From the NCBI RefSeq assembly GCF_011397635.1, contig NC_064769.1:14525207-14589206 (forward strand): 64,000 nt of DNA. The letters run 5' to 3'. Made by a program: the position numbers and the translations under genes. The notes beneath the pieces are model-generated. The model was not told the origin of the DNA, searched no databases, and was given only the letters and a program-made list of their open reading frames with translations. Every line of letters begins with the position of its first letter. The stretch's first letter is position 1. The stretch is from Epinephelus fuscoguttatus (lineage: Eukaryota > Chordata > Actinopteri > Perciformes > Serranidae). Below, piece by piece: positions 1 to 12,050 of the stretch.

Positions 1-232
1 AGTATTTATATTACAATTATGAAAATGAACCCAGGTGTGGATCAATTTATTATCACTGTGAATCAGAAAATGATTGGGGGGCCAGCAGCTGCCTATCGGG
101 GGCCAGATCTGGCTAGAGGGCAGCAAGTTGAGTATCACTTGTATCACTTTATAATGACAAAACAGACAACCACAGAAATATACAACTGTGAGAAAAGAGA
201 CAGACAGACAGAGTATTTGACTCACCCTTGAA

Positions 233-279
233 GACCGTCCTGCTTTTATTCATAGAGATGAAATAGTCCATATCCATGT
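233..279 (-). other. Weak candidate first coding exon of a minus-strand gene leaving the window
   Basis: On the minus strand an ATG near 279 opens a short frame (MDMDYFISMNKSRTVFK) that meets a good GTGAGT splice donor near 232. The DNA on its promoter side (about 300-660) has the GCTAGCTAACGTTAG-type sequence often seen around teleost first exons. I do not recognise the peptide, and the rest of the gene would lie left of the window, so this is a guess from one exon-like pattern. Confidence 0.15.
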
Positions 280-679
280 CCCATGTCTTTACACTTGTTA
301 CTCAGATGGTTAGCACTACTGAACTAGCTGCTAGCTAACTAACGTTAGACTCATAACAACACGGCTAACTGACAGCACTGAAAAACAAGCTAACTCTAGT
401 GTCACTTAAATATTACCTATTGTTGTTTTGTTGTGAAGTCTGAGTTTGACTTCAAATTTTACCTCTAAATTTCTTTTCCAAAAACCTGTCCATTAGCAGT
501 TTTACTGTCGCATCATATGGACCGTGTCTCGTTGTGTGACAGTAATCAACGTAAACACCTTCACCTGTTTGGTCTTCACCACCTGTAATAAGGGTGCAGT
601 ACCACATCTGACCGTCCCAACACAGAGGGGCGCTGTTTCACTGCTGTTTTAAACGTGTCTTAGCTGTCACATCTTCTTG

Positions 680-718
<39 letters not shown>
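680..718. repeat. (TTTA)n microsatellite
   Basis: About nine to ten uninterrupted TTTA units. Confidence 0.9.
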
Positions 719-1376
719 CCTTTTTTTAGGCTAAATAATCGTGGATAGATCCCGGCTTGGCCTTTTCCTCTTATGATAAGTAAATAACTATAAAAAATAT
801 TCATTTGTTGACATATTTTGAGTTTCAAATTGTAGTATTTTAATTCCCTCTCTGTAAATTCATTAAAAAAAACCTAATTTCTTTCTTTTATTGTATTTCA
901 TTTTATTTTGTTTTATTTTATTTTTTGCACACTTTCATCTTTTTTTCTCTTCTTTTTTAAGGACAGATAATAAGCACAGCGCAAAGGCAGCAATCTGTAT
1001 CCAACACAGAGGCAAGATAAAGTAATGTCCAGTTGAGACAAATACAGGGAGCAAGAAAGTAACATACAATACAAAAAATAATAGAGTAAAAAAAGTACAC
1101 ACTAAAACAACACAAGTTATAATTTGTATACAAGGAAGGAAATGAAGCACAAAACAACAACCTTGGCAACAGGAAGACAACAAGATGTCACAACAAGATG
1201 TCATAAAAATGAGGATGTGATGCACCACGGATAGGACCAAGTCACCTAACATCAAGCACATAAGCCTGTACAGTTTCATCTTTTACATTGTATCACAAAG
1301 TTGTGTAAGGGACACTGAAAACTTTATGCTAAATCAAATGACATCTTGCAAGGGCATAGATTTCTTATGACAATAT

Positions 1377-1436
<60 letters not shown>
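1377..1436. repeat. (CA)n microsatellite, about 30 units
   Basis: A perfect CA run of about 60 bases. It produces a meaningless Thr-His frame on the plus strand. Confidence 0.95.
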
Positions 1437-1439
<3 letters not shown>

Positions 1440-1892
1440 GAAACAGGATTTGGGGGTCCACCTCCAGAAAATGTTTAGCATCAAACACTTATTTTTCTTA
1501 CTCTCTGGTGAATTTTTACACATCAATTTATACATTTTATGGTGTTTATGTCTTTATTTTTGTCAGAATCATTTGATCCTTTCATGTTTTTATTGTTTGA
1601 GACAAATTCACAGGTTCTAAATATTGAGGGGGACATGTCCCCTGTGTGGTTTAAATCTGCTTTAAATTAGGGCTTTAAAGAGTCACCAAATGTTTTTCCT
1701 TGAATTAAGGGAGCAATCACAATCAGTCTTCAGTATCACATTCAACATGTTCTGTTTTCTGAATTCGTCGAAGTCGAAGTTCGAAGTTCGAAGTCTCTTT
1801 TTTTTTAAAGGATTTTGGAGAGTAAATGTTTTGTTCTTCATACTAAGTTGCACTTGTGTGTTGTCTGGTGTTGCGTGTGTGTGTGTTGACAG

Positions 1893-4800
1893 TGTACGAT
1901 GCATTTGGAAAGCTGGGTAGCAATGTCGAAGGAGGCAATACCAACCAGCCTGGCCTGTTGCAGCAGTGTCGCTCTGCACACGGTCCCGCCTTCTCTGGAC
2001 AGTACTGCCAGGTGTTCCTTAGGCAGGTAACAACAAACAGCGTAATTAAACAAGATAAAATGTCACTCTGATTTAGATTTTGAACAAATTGTTTTCAACA
2101 CCGTAGGGAACAGTCCAGTACTTTGTGGGTATTTGTGTTCCTGACTCCTGTGGGGAAGACGATGTGGAAATGCTGGTGCTGTACGGTCAGTGATTTTAAG
2201 ATTTATTTTCATTGAATAACATCACTCAGTTAGTCTTTTTGTTTGACTTGTGACTTGTTTTACCTTTTCACAGGGAGACTGCAGTTTGATAAGACGTCCC
2301 TCATCCCTCCTTTACCTCCCATCCTGGTCAATCAATCCACCCAGGAGATGATCATGACCCACTGCTTGCCCAACACCATTGTCCCTGATGCATCAGATGT
2401 CACCTGTCTGTCAGTATATGATTGGATGTGACTTGTTTTAACGTCTCTACTGTCTTATCTGCATGTGGAAACTGAGTTGGAGAATTTCAGGACTCTGTTT
2501 TTGTCTCTTACACTGGCAAGTCGTCACCTAACACAGACACCTTTTCTCCTGCAGGTTTGTGTGTTGTGCAATGGTAGCAATTCCTCTTGCAGCTACCCTG
2601 TTTACAGCTATAATACGGTGGCACCGGAACAGAGAGGTCAGTCCAACAGCGGCGTCTTCCTGTTTAAACACTGGCCTGAACCTTTATGGGACCCTGAAGA
2701 CCAACAGCTCCTCCAGTAGCGATATAAATAGCAACACTTCAGAGGAAAATAGTAGTCGTACGTACAATGTGTATTATGTGATTTTGTTTAAGTACATTTT
2801 CCCTAAGATTTCCTCAAGATGTTTGCCAGATGGTGCATCACTAGCATAAGTTTGTTCTGTGATAGATGATAGGTGAAAAGTGTATTAAATGTTGTCTTTC
2901 AGAAGGTACCAGGCGCACTCCACTGCGTTTTCCTCGAAGCTGTGTGTCCCGGTGCCTTCAGGCGTTCTCTCTACAGACCACCAGCCAGGGTGTATTAAGC
3001 ACCTCCTCATCCATCCCAGGAGGAGGCTACTCCTCCCTTAATGGCATCCGTGTTCTCAGCCTGTTATGGATTATGTGTGGACACTCTGCACAGTTCCCCG
3101 TAATAAACAATCTGGGTACGACAAGACTGCCACATGCTCATTCAGTCTGCAAATCACTCAGTTATATTTTGACATCTTGCATCATCTCTTTTGCAGACAA
3201 CTACAAAAACTGGGAGAAAACAGTTGAAAGCAGCCCTCTGCATGTGCTCTCCATCAGCGGGCCTGTTTTTCTGGCTGTGGACACCTTTTTACTGCTCGGG
3301 TGAGACTGACACCACAGAAAGTTTAAAACCAATGTGTGTCTGTAAAAACAGTTTCTAGAGCAGCGTTTGTGTTGTAGGGGTCTGCTCAGTGCGAGGTCTC
3401 TGCTGGGATCCATCAACAGGGCTGAAGACAAACTGAGTCCCAGTTTGATCGCTAACTACCTCTTCAGGAGGATTAAAAGGTACAGTATGTTGGTCGTTAT
3501 GATTAAGATGTGTGATCTAAAGCCAGTAATGTAAACGTGAATTCTCCTTTTGTTTCCTTTTTTGCAGGATTCAACCACTGCATCTGTTTATCATGTGTCT
3601 AACCATCAGCCTAATCTCACTGATTCAGTGGGGACCCTACTGGTTTCCATTTATAGATGCACTGATGGATTGTAAGACCTACTGGTGGGCTAATTTGCTG
3701 TTGATTAGCAACCTGCTCCCAGTCCATGAGATAGTAAGTTTAAGCAATAATTCAGTACCTCTGATTCTATTTTGAAATATATCTATGCTGATCTATTGCT
3801 TATCATTTTCTTTCCCAATCTCTCCTCAGTGTATTCCTTGGACATGGTACCTGTCTCTGGACTTCCAGTGTTATGCCACCACTCCTCTGCTGGTCTATTT
3901 TTACAGACTGTATGTCCTTTGTTCTTACCTTGGACAATTTACATTTCTGAAACTCGGCCACAGCTGAACTGACAACTCTATTTCTGTAATTTTTCTTCAT
4001 CCTGTCTTTTGTTTATCAGAAACAGAGGTGTGTTTGTGGTTGTCGCTGGAGGCCTTCTGCTGATGACCACTGTGGTCAGTGCTGTTATAACTGCACTCCT
4101 GCAGCTGCCGGTGTTTCAGCCATCAACACTGTAAGATTTAATGATGTTGATCTTGAACTAAAGCAAACTTAATTGTACAACCCCAATTTCAAAATAGTTG
4201 CAAATAGAATGCAATGATCTGCAAATAATTTTTAGAATGGGATGTCCCTGAAAAAGACATTGTCTGGATGGCAGCATATGTTGCTCCAAAACCTGTATGT
4301 ACCTTTCAGCATTTATGGTGCCTTCACAGATGTGCAAGTTACCGATGATGACATGGGCGCTAACACACCCCCATTCCATCACAGATGCTGGCTTTACACT
4401 GGTAACAATCCTTTTACTCTTTAGCCTGGAGGACACAATGTCCAGGATACCCAAAAACAGTTTGAAATGTGGACTCCTCAGACTAAAGCACACTTTTCCA
4501 CTTTGTGTCAATCCATCTCATATGAGGTCAGGCTCAGAGAAGTTGGCTGCATGTCTGGATGTTGTTTATAAATGGCTTTCTCTTTGCATGGTAGAGTCTT
4601 AACTTGGGTTTGTAGATGCAGCAAGGAATTGTGTTTACCGACAGTGGTTTTCCAAAGTGTTCCTGAGCCCAGGTAGTAATATCCTTTATACAGTTAACTC
4701 AGTTTTTAATGCAGTGGCACCTGAGGAGTCAAAGGTCATGGGTATTTAATGTTGTTTTTTGGCCTTGGCTCTTACATGCAGAGATTTCTCCAGATTCTTT

Positions 4801-6493
4801 GAATCTCTTGATGATATCATAGATTGTAGATGGTGAAATCAATGAATTCTTTGCAATCATGCATGCAGAAAGGTTGTTCACAAACTTATGGACTATTTTG
4901 CCCATGCAGTTTTCCTCAAAGTAACCATCCCTGCTTGTGAACAACTGAGCCTTTCGAGGGTGCCCCTTTCATACTTATTAATGATACTATCATTTGTTAC
5001 CATTTAACCTGTTTACCTGTGGAATGATTCAGGTGTTTTTTGAGCATTCAACAACTTCCCTAGTCTTTTGTTGTCTCTGTCCCTTTTTTTTGTAAGATGT
5101 TATAAGGGTAAGGGTATATTTCACACATAAACAAGAAAATTTATCAGTTTGAACTTTTAACATTTTGTCTTTGTACTGTTTCAATTGAATATAGGCCAAA
5201 GAAAGATTTGGAAATCATTGCATTCTGGTTTTATTCGCGTTTTACAATTGAGGTTGTATCATTTTGACTTTCTATACTGTGAAATCCAGTGTAAAAGAAA
5301 GTAACAAGTAACCATACATTCACATTCAAACAAATAAACTGATTTCTTTGTTTTATTATTTTGCAGGACATCTGAAAATTACGTCTTGTATTACTATGTG
5401 AAACCCCACACAAGGTATGGCCCTTTTTTAGTAGGAATCTTGACTGGAATATACTTGACAACAAAGAAAAATCAGCTGTTAAAGCAAAAGGTGAGAACTT
5501 CCCTGATAGGATCACTACACACAGCTTATTCTTTATTCTAGAAATTTTAACACATCATATGGTCTTTGGGCCAAAAAGATTCAGTATACATAAAATGGAC
5601 GAAGCTGCTGTCACACTCATGTGATTATCATTTCTTGCTGTTAATCCAGTGGCAGGCGCTGCTTGGTTGGCTCTGCTGTCTGTCACTCATGGCTGTGGTG
5701 GTGGGATTGGCATATGTCCTCAGGGAGACCCCAGCTCATCCATCTGTGCCACATGCCCTCTACCAGGGACTGCACAGGCCGCTCTGGGCTCTGGCTGTGA
5801 CCTGGATCATAGTGGCTTGTGAGGAGGGTTACGGAGGTAAACCAAGAGCAGGGATGTTCCAAATCCCATAATCAGGAAAAGCAAAATACAATTTTAAATA
5901 TGCATAGTAACAAATATTCAAGTATTGGTTTCTTCTGCATTCAGAGCTCTTGATCATGCTTTATATCATGTGATTGACCAGGCTATAATACAGGAACTCA
6001 CTGTTTAATTTTAATTTGATTTCAAAGTTCAGATGTGGCAATATGAGACAAAAGAATACAAAGATATAAGTTGCATGTCTGCCAACTTGTTGTTTAGTAA
6101 CATGAGTATAATCTGTGCTACATCTTCCTCTGTTTTTCTCACTGTTTCTTAGGTTTCATCAAGAGCCTCTTGTCACAGGGTTTCTGGGTTCCTCTTTCTA
6201 ACATTAGCTTTGCCTGCTATCTGACACATCCTGTCTTCATCATCCTCTACATCGGCTTGCAAGAGACCCCAATCCACTACACAGACCTCAACTTTGTAAG
6301 TCAGCACACTTGCTCCATGCTGACATATATCAAATTAGGTTATTATTTGTCTGAGCCTTTCTAACTTGACGCCTCCTGTCTTTTTCAGATGTACATGTTC
6401 CTTGGCCACCTGGTGCTCACACTGGTGGTCGGCTATGTGTTTACTGTTCTGGTTGAGAAGCCTTACCTCCTCCTAAAATGGAGCAGTACATAA
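1893..6493 (+). CDS. oacyl: OACYL / NRF6-like multi-pass membrane O-acyltransferase, 14 visible exons, 5' partial
   Basis: Exons: 1893-2026, 2107-2185, 2274-2409, 2555-2757, 2903-3115, 3197-3299, 3378-3479, 3568-3733, 3830-3909, 4020-4130, 5367-5490, 5650-5836, 6153-6295, 6389-6493 (TAA). All junctions are GT..AG and phases join without a stop, giving about 627 visible residues. The first exons carry the extracellular NRF domain ([26 protein letters not shown]). Exon 4 begins with a membrane helix followed by a Ser/Asn-rich loop. Exon 5 has the acyltransferase-3 signature ([17 protein letters not shown]), whose His is the likely catalytic residue. Later exons add hydrophobic helices and conserved stretches ([27 protein letters not shown]). 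The family transfers acyl groups; worm NRF-6 acts in lipid and drug uptake. The substrate here is unknown. The symbol rests on synteny with nedd4l and alpk2; another nrf6-like paralogue is possible. Confidence 0.88.
4178..5256 (-). mobile_element. Degraded Tc1/mariner-type DNA transposon in an acyltransferase intron
   Basis: The ends are inverted repeats: CAACCCCAATTTC at the left, and its imperfect complement ending AATTGAGGTTG at the right, both continuing into a shared GAATGCAATGAT segment. A TA dinucleotide flanks each end (4176-4177 and 5257-5258), the Tc1/mariner target duplication. The minus strand keeps pieces of transposase: a helix-turn-helix part around 4729-4944 ([16 protein letters not shown]) and a DDE-region part around 4158-4511 ([20 protein letters not shown]). 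The pieces lie in different frames with stops between them, so the copy cannot encode a working enzyme. It resembles a family common in percomorph genomes. Confidence 0.85.
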
Positions 6494-6608
6494 CAAGACA
6501 AGTCAACACACAAAAGACTGTATCCAGTTAACACCCTTATATTACTGTACATTCTGTTTGCTTGTGCCTTGTAAGCTATGCCAATTGTTCCGTTCCGCTT
6601 TTGTAGAT

Positions 6609-6614
6609 ATTAAA
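6609..6614 (+). promoter_or_regulatory. Candidate polyadenylation signal (ATTAAA) of the acyltransferase
   Basis: ATTAAA lies about 115 bases after the TAA stop, followed by a T-rich stretch. It is the only close variant of the signal before the SINE. Confidence 0.4.
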
Positions 6615-6852
6615 CCTGTTTGTTTCTAAAAAAGAAACCAAGAAAAAAGTCAGAGGGTTTTTTCTATAGTGATCTGTCAGGGTTTACATTACAACTTTTA
6701 CATTGCAAACAGTATCCTGCAGTCTACAGAAGATACAAAACACATTTATCAACCTTGAAAGTGATAATGTGGAAAATATATTGAAAATGTTTTTGAGTTT
6801 TCATCTCCACAATCTATATCACCAACAAATAAGTAATGGGAACTGGGATACA

Positions 6853-7238
6853 GGGGTGGCACAGTGGTGTGGTGGTTAGCACTCTCGCCTCACAGCAAGA
6901 GGGTTGCCGGTTCGATCCCGGGCGTGGGAGCCCTTCTGTGTGGAGTTTGCATGTTCTCCCCGTGTCAGCGTGGGTTCTCTCCAGACTCCGGCTTCCTCCC
7001 ACAGTCCAAAGACATGCAGATTGGGGACTAGGTTAATTGATAACTCTAAATTGCCCATAGGTGTGACTGTGAGTGTGAATGGTTGTTTGTCTCTATGTGT
7101 CAGCCCTGTGATAGTCTGGCGACCTGTCCAGGGTGTACCCTGGTTTTCACGCCCGATGCCAGCTGGGATAGGCTCCAGCTCCCCCGCGAACCCCAAGAGG
7201 ATGAAGAGGTTAGAAGATGAATGAATGAATGAATGAAT
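6853..7238 (+). mobile_element. tRNA-derived SINE with 13-bp target site duplication
   Basis: The element starts GGGGTGGCACAGTGG and has an A-box-like TGGTGTGGTGG and a B box GGTTCGATCCC. It continues with the conserved teleost body (GGAGTTTGCATGTTCTCCCC, GGGATAGGCTCCAGCTCCCC) and ends in a GAAT repeat tail. The 13-bp direct repeat GAACTGGGATACA flanks it at 6840-6852 and 7239-7251, a clean mark of retrotransposition. Open frames inside are by-products. Confidence 0.92.
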
Positions 7239-7251
7239 GAACTGGGATACA

Positions 7252-8152
7252 CTGATCTGTGACTTAAAACGTATGTGGGCCAGGGCCATTTGCCCCTTCC
7301 CTACCTCCTACTCCCCTACTTCTGGCCCCCTTACTGGGACCATCCTTGAACTCAGCCCTTGGCTCTTTCACACATGCATTGCAAACCTGAAATTATCTAG
7401 ACATTACAGAGAAGAGCTGTATCTGAGAATGCAAATGTCCCAGTGTCAGCTGGATCGTACATTAAACTGACTTTACCTGCCAGCTCCCAAGTAAAAAGTC
7501 TGCGTAATGTCAGAATGAGCTCATGTGTAAATAGCACAGCTATTTGTCCAGAGAACTCACAGCAAATGAGTTGGTGTGTTGATGACATGATGATTTCTAT
7601 GATGTAGCTTGCACAAAACTGGAATAAAGTTTACATTGAAGGGTGTAATGGCAGAAGCCAAAATCATGAGACCAATTCAAGGATGACTCTGTTGTTTATG
7701 ACCAAATTACAAACTGGCTACGTGACGTTGTAATCCATGTAATGTCTTGTCTCCTGCACGGTCTACTCAGGCACCATCCATTGCCCGGCGTCATGTTCAG
7801 CGTCATACTTGCGTTTGACCATGTTGTTGCAGAAATTCACTGTACTTTGAAATTAAGTTTGAGTCACTTGCAATCCATTCAGAATGGACCTGTGACCCAC
7901 TTTTAGACCACAACTCACTGGCCTAAACCAAATGGAGTATTTCCAGTAGGTGAGAACGTTTCTGACACAGACAATCCCCTGCTGTGTGCTACATGTGTGA
8001 AAGGGAAACTCATGAGAAAACATCTATAAAGTTCCTCGACTGCATCTTGCATAGTTGTGACTCCATCACGTTGACAATTAACACCTGGCAAAACAGCTTC
8101 TGTAGTAGTTCCCACCACAATAGGTGCCACCAGGACCACATTTTGCCTTGAT

Positions 8153-8197
<45 letters not shown>

Positions 8198-9041
8198 TCA
8201 CAAGGTGAAAACAATACCAGCCCTGCTGTCATGTCTGGTAAAAAAAATACTTCCTATTCAGGATTAGGTGTGATTTTCCATAAGCATGATATAATTTGCT
8301 GTCACAGTCTAAGCATCATTGGGAAATTATTAAAAGAAGACAGTGCTAAGATTACAGTCGTATACTTAAGGTACTGCCATCTTGCATAGGATAGCTTCCT
8401 TGTGACCCAAAGTTCATCATGTTCCAAAACCATCCGTCCTCTCCTGTGAAAGGTTCTGCTGCCAAACAACACAATAACATGGCGGATATTTTCAATACAC
8501 TTTCCATGATGGCAGTGAGTCAGAATTTACTAGTGGCACTGACTCAGCTGATGAGATCTCAACAAAGGTTTTCAGTTTCGTCTGACGCATAAACACGCAG
8601 CTATACGTTTCCATCGTAGCACTTGAGTTATGCGGGGCATGTGCTCTGTTGTACATTGCATTAAGTTGAGTAATGCTTCGTGAACAGCCTCAAAGAAATA
8701 CCTCAACCCTCCTGCCACTGTTTATTTCTGACGCTTACACAGAAACAAACTCCTCATGAGGTGATTTTCACTGATGTAAAATCAGTATGACAGAACATTG
8801 CCTTTTGACACCAGGATGGAGATTAAAAAAAGAAAACAACATGGAAGGAATAAGGAATGTTGCTATAATTTCCAGTGTCAGCATGTCCAAATTAAATCAT
8901 GTTGGTTCAGACAAGATAACTATGTGATCAGTCTCACCAGATAAAAGCCAAATATGGTTTACTACTTCTGTCACAACATTTTGGCATAGTGAGGATGTGT
9001 CCTATATCTATCATTCACCTGCTATGGCGCTCCTGCCTTAG
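7252..9041. other. Intergenic DNA without a recognised gene
   Basis: I see no spliced or single-exon coding pattern. The only structured element is a CA microsatellite at about 8157-8193. Short frames on both strands lack protein-like composition. Confidence 0.5.
8157..8193. repeat. (CA)n microsatellite
   Basis: A perfect CA run of about 37 bases, read as polyCys/Val on the minus strand. Confidence 0.95.
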
Positions 9042-9221
9042 ATGGATCCAGTAAAGCATGCTTTAGCCAACTCTCTCACGCTTCCAGACAAACAGAATGT
9101 GGTTGTGACGTACACTTCTTACATGTGCGGCACCATTCTCCACCTGGTCCTGCTCCTGGGAGTCTGGGGGAAGGAGGGCAGCCGTGAGGGCCGAGGCAGA
9201 CTGTGCAACAACATGGTGTAA
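9042..9221 (+). CDS. Candidate 59-codon ORF for a small single-pass membrane peptide
   Basis: ATG at 9042 is preceded directly by an in-frame TAG, and the frame stops at TAA 9219-9221. The predicted peptide has a hydrophilic N-terminus (MDPVKHALANSLTLPDKQN), a hydrophobic core of about 20 residues centred on TILHLVLLLGVW, and a basic, Gly-rich tail. Third positions in the helix part are mostly G or C, unlike the AT-rich surroundings. I do not recognise the sequence. A pyrimidine-rich CCTTAG before the ATG could also be a splice acceptor, so this might be an exon of something larger, or chance. Confidence 0.25.
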   Translation: MDPVKHALANSLTLPDKQNVVVTYTSYMCGTILHLVLLLGVWGKEGSREGRGRLCNNMV

Positions 9222-10085
9222 AAATATATCTTGCTTTGGTAAGATGACACTCCTCTCACCATGACTACAAGAATCCACCGGGGGCCACGTCCAATCCAAA
9301 ACCCCACAACAACATGCTCAAGATGGTGTAACATGGCTGAGACTGCTTCAGACTTGTAATGACACTGGTTTTTGGAGGAAGAAAAACTTTTGAAAACTAA
9401 AGAAATACTGAGCATGGCTGTTATGAGTGCTGCTTCCAGTTTATGTTGTGTAATTATACATTTATCTGAAGGCCTTCTTAAAGTGGTTAAAATTCAGCTT
9501 AATTCAGTGAATCTCTGAACTGATTACTTGCTGCCCAACAGTCCACCTGCCATCTCAGCCCATCAGCTGTGTCCTGCAGAGACCGTAAATGTGTTTGTTC
9601 TGAGAAGCCACACAAACATGCACAGACACATATCCTTTAATAGCTACATCATAACAAGTCCTGTCCAAGTGCTATTTGGTGACTCGATTGATTTAATGGT
9701 CTGTCAGGTGTTGTGACACATTAGAAAATCTTCATTTAAACGGTTTAACCACATTGCTCTCCTTTGTTCTACTTCTAAAATAATTTCATCAAAATAAAAC
9801 AGTCCTGAAATGTTTTTTAGTTAAAGAAATAAAAGACACAAGAATCAAATACAAGTTATTACACAACAGCTCCCACACACACGTACAACATGCCCCATTA
9901 ATCCAATAATACTCCCTCTGTTGCTTAGTAGATTTACAAGGCACCAGCTACAAGAACAGCTGCACAGACACAAGTGTTACATAACGGCACGAAAAGAGCA
10001 AAAGGACATGACATCATTTTAATGGTTTTGTGTCCTCATCCTCTTCTGTTTATTGTGCTTGTAATGATAAATGAAACCCTCTGTA

Positions 10086-10087
10086 GT

Positions 10088-10118
<31 letters not shown>

Positions 10119-10168
10119 TGTGTGTGCGGCGGGAGTATTCATTCATAAAACTCATGACTGATTTCTCT

Positions 10169-10214
<46 letters not shown>
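10086..10214. repeat. Paired GT (10086-10112) and CA (10173-10214) microsatellites
   Basis: A GT run and a CA run about 60 bases apart are reverse complements and could fold back. The spacer is unrelated sequence. Confidence 0.85.
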
Positions 10215-10217
<3 letters not shown>

Positions 10218-10684
10218 CAATAGTGACTTCATACATTGCTTTGCGAAAGCTGTAGGTGTGTCAGTGAGATATTGTAACTTAAAAGAGTCTGTTTTCTTCA
10301 TTCGGTTTTAAAAAATCAGGCTTGAGATGTTGCTGTTTTCTTGGCTCTCTGTTGTTAAACAGCTATTTACAATGTGGTGATTTTGTTGCAGTTAAAGAAT
10401 CTGCTCCCCTCCACCTGTCGCAGGAGCAATGATGTAACAGCCATAAACTACTCTTGGTTATAAAACAGTCCTTCACTGTCATTATGAAACAACATTTAGT
10501 TAGCAGTTTTCTAAAACATATACAGATAATATACACACAGTTTGGTAGTATGAATTAGAAAATCTCTGCATTTGAAAGCGGGCCAGAGGAAAGGGACGGG
10601 TGATACACAAAATTGCATTGCTGTGACCATAAGAACCTGAAGGCACATGGACATGGTGACTGCCTGGTTTTTAGGGGAACTTAA

Positions 10685-11370
10685 AGGGAAACTTTGACAT
10701 TATGACTCTATTTTCCTACATTTCTGTTTTTGTAATTGGTTCAGCATTAAGCAAGATAACTGCAGCTGGCAGCAGCGAACCAGGCTACAATGAATCCACT
10801 TAGGGCAATATGCATCATCAATGTACATTCACTAAAGTGCTTGTTTTTGCCACTGACAGGCTCAGACTGTTATTTTAAGTGTCTGACAACATTATGGAAG
10901 GGATCCTTACAGAGACAGGCCTTTGTGTTAAAGAGTAAGATCCTTTTTGTTTAACCAGAAACAGTCTGCAGATCACAATTGCCAAACTCACAAGACTTCA
11001 TTTGAATAAACAGTATTTTTTGTCATCACAATACACATTTCACTTAATACTGACAGAAACAAACCTCAACATCCTGGTTTGTCTCTGCACTGTTTCAACA
11101 ATCACCAGTTCTAGTGTAGTTGAAATAAACCCTTAATTCACCCAGTTAGATGTGAAAATATGCTGGTTCTGTACACCCTAAAGTTTACTTAATTTGAGTC
11201 TGCTGGGTTTGGTGATAGTGATTTTAGGGCTGTTTTTGATTAAACAAAAAGGATATTACTATTTAACAAAAATGTCTAGCTCATTGGGATCCTTTCCATA
11301 ATGTTGTCAGACACTAAGAGTAATAATCTGAGCCTTTCAGTAGCAAAAACAATGGCTTTTTGCACAGATG
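10685..11370. mobile_element. Fold-back MITE, family C copy 1
   Basis: It begins at a TTAA (10681-10684) followed by AGGGAAACTTTGACATTATG. The two halves are inverted copies: CATTATGGAAGGGATCC in the left half against GGGATCCTTTCCATAATG in the right half, and GCTCAGACTGTTATT against AATAATCTGAGCC. The same family recurs at 57816-58672. The right end is not clear, so the end coordinate is approximate. Confidence 0.65.
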
Positions 11371-11704
11371 AAGTAACAAGGAGAAAATGTTGTGGTTTTG
11401 AGGAAATTCACTCAAAAAAATAAACTGATTCCGCAAGTGAAGTTATATGCAAACGTTTGATTAAATGCCACCAACATGAGTGGTTGAGTTTAAAAAAAGG
11501 AATGTGACAAGAAGCCGCTTAAGGTTGTAAAATGGTGTCTCATGTGAAAGCTGTAGTATATACCAAACTTTGTAGACACCTGAACAGACTGATACCTTTT
11601 TCAATGTTTAGGGTCAAGTGGTGCTCAAAACATGAATAAATATTTGAACATTTGCTTTCCTGCCAAGAGTTGAATGAGAAAGTTAATACTGCTTTTATAT
11701 CTGT

Positions 11705-12050
11705 TCAATATGGGGCTACAGCGAGCACCTGGTTAGGTTAGCTTAGCTTAGCATAAAGACTGAAAACAGGTGAAAACTGCTAGCCTGGCTCTGTGCAATG
11801 GGAAAAAAGGGGGAAAAACTATCAGTGCCTTTAAAGCTCATGGATTAACATGTTATATCGAATCATTGCAGTCTTGTAGTAGCCATTTTTAACACTTTTA
11901 GATAGAGCCAGCCTAGCTGTTTCCCTGTTTCCAGTCCAAGCTATGCTAACCAACCTTTGGCTGTACCCACATAAGTAGCATACAGGTGTGAGACTGGTAT
12001 TTAACTCTCAGCAAGAAGGCAAATAAGACTATTTCCAAAACATTTGTTAC
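11705..12050. repeat. Palindromic interspersed repeat
   Basis: TTAGCTTAGCATAAAGACTG and CTAGCCTGGCTCTG in the left part are matched by inverted partners near 11895-11955 (GAGCCAGCCTAGCTG, TCCAAGCTATGCTAACC). This resembles a common teleost interspersed repeat of uncertain class. Boundaries are approximate. Confidence 0.5.

Larger units (their letters stand above)
1..1892. other. Spacer or intron upstream of the first visible acyltransferase exon
   Basis: I find no supported coding exon here apart from the weak minus-strand candidate. The stretch is AT-rich and holds a TTTA microsatellite and a long CA microsatellite. The acyltransferase exon at 1893 starts in mid-codon, so at least one coding exon with the start codon and signal sequence must lie further upstream. 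No exon with a matching donor was found in this stretch. Confidence 0.5.

Noticed and set aside
935..1279. 114-codon Cys-rich hydrophobic minus-strand frame
   Set aside because: AT-rich DNA read antisense gives Leu/Phe/Cys-rich text by chance; no domain, splice context or sustained coding composition.
1375..1620. Thr-His repeat frame
   Set aside because: It is the CA microsatellite.
4158..4944. Minus-strand transposase-like frames as host genes
   Set aside because: They are broken pieces of the Tc1/mariner element with inverted ends and TA duplication.
6814..7289. Overlapping frames of 62-137 codons on both strands
   Set aside because: They coincide with the SINE and its tail.
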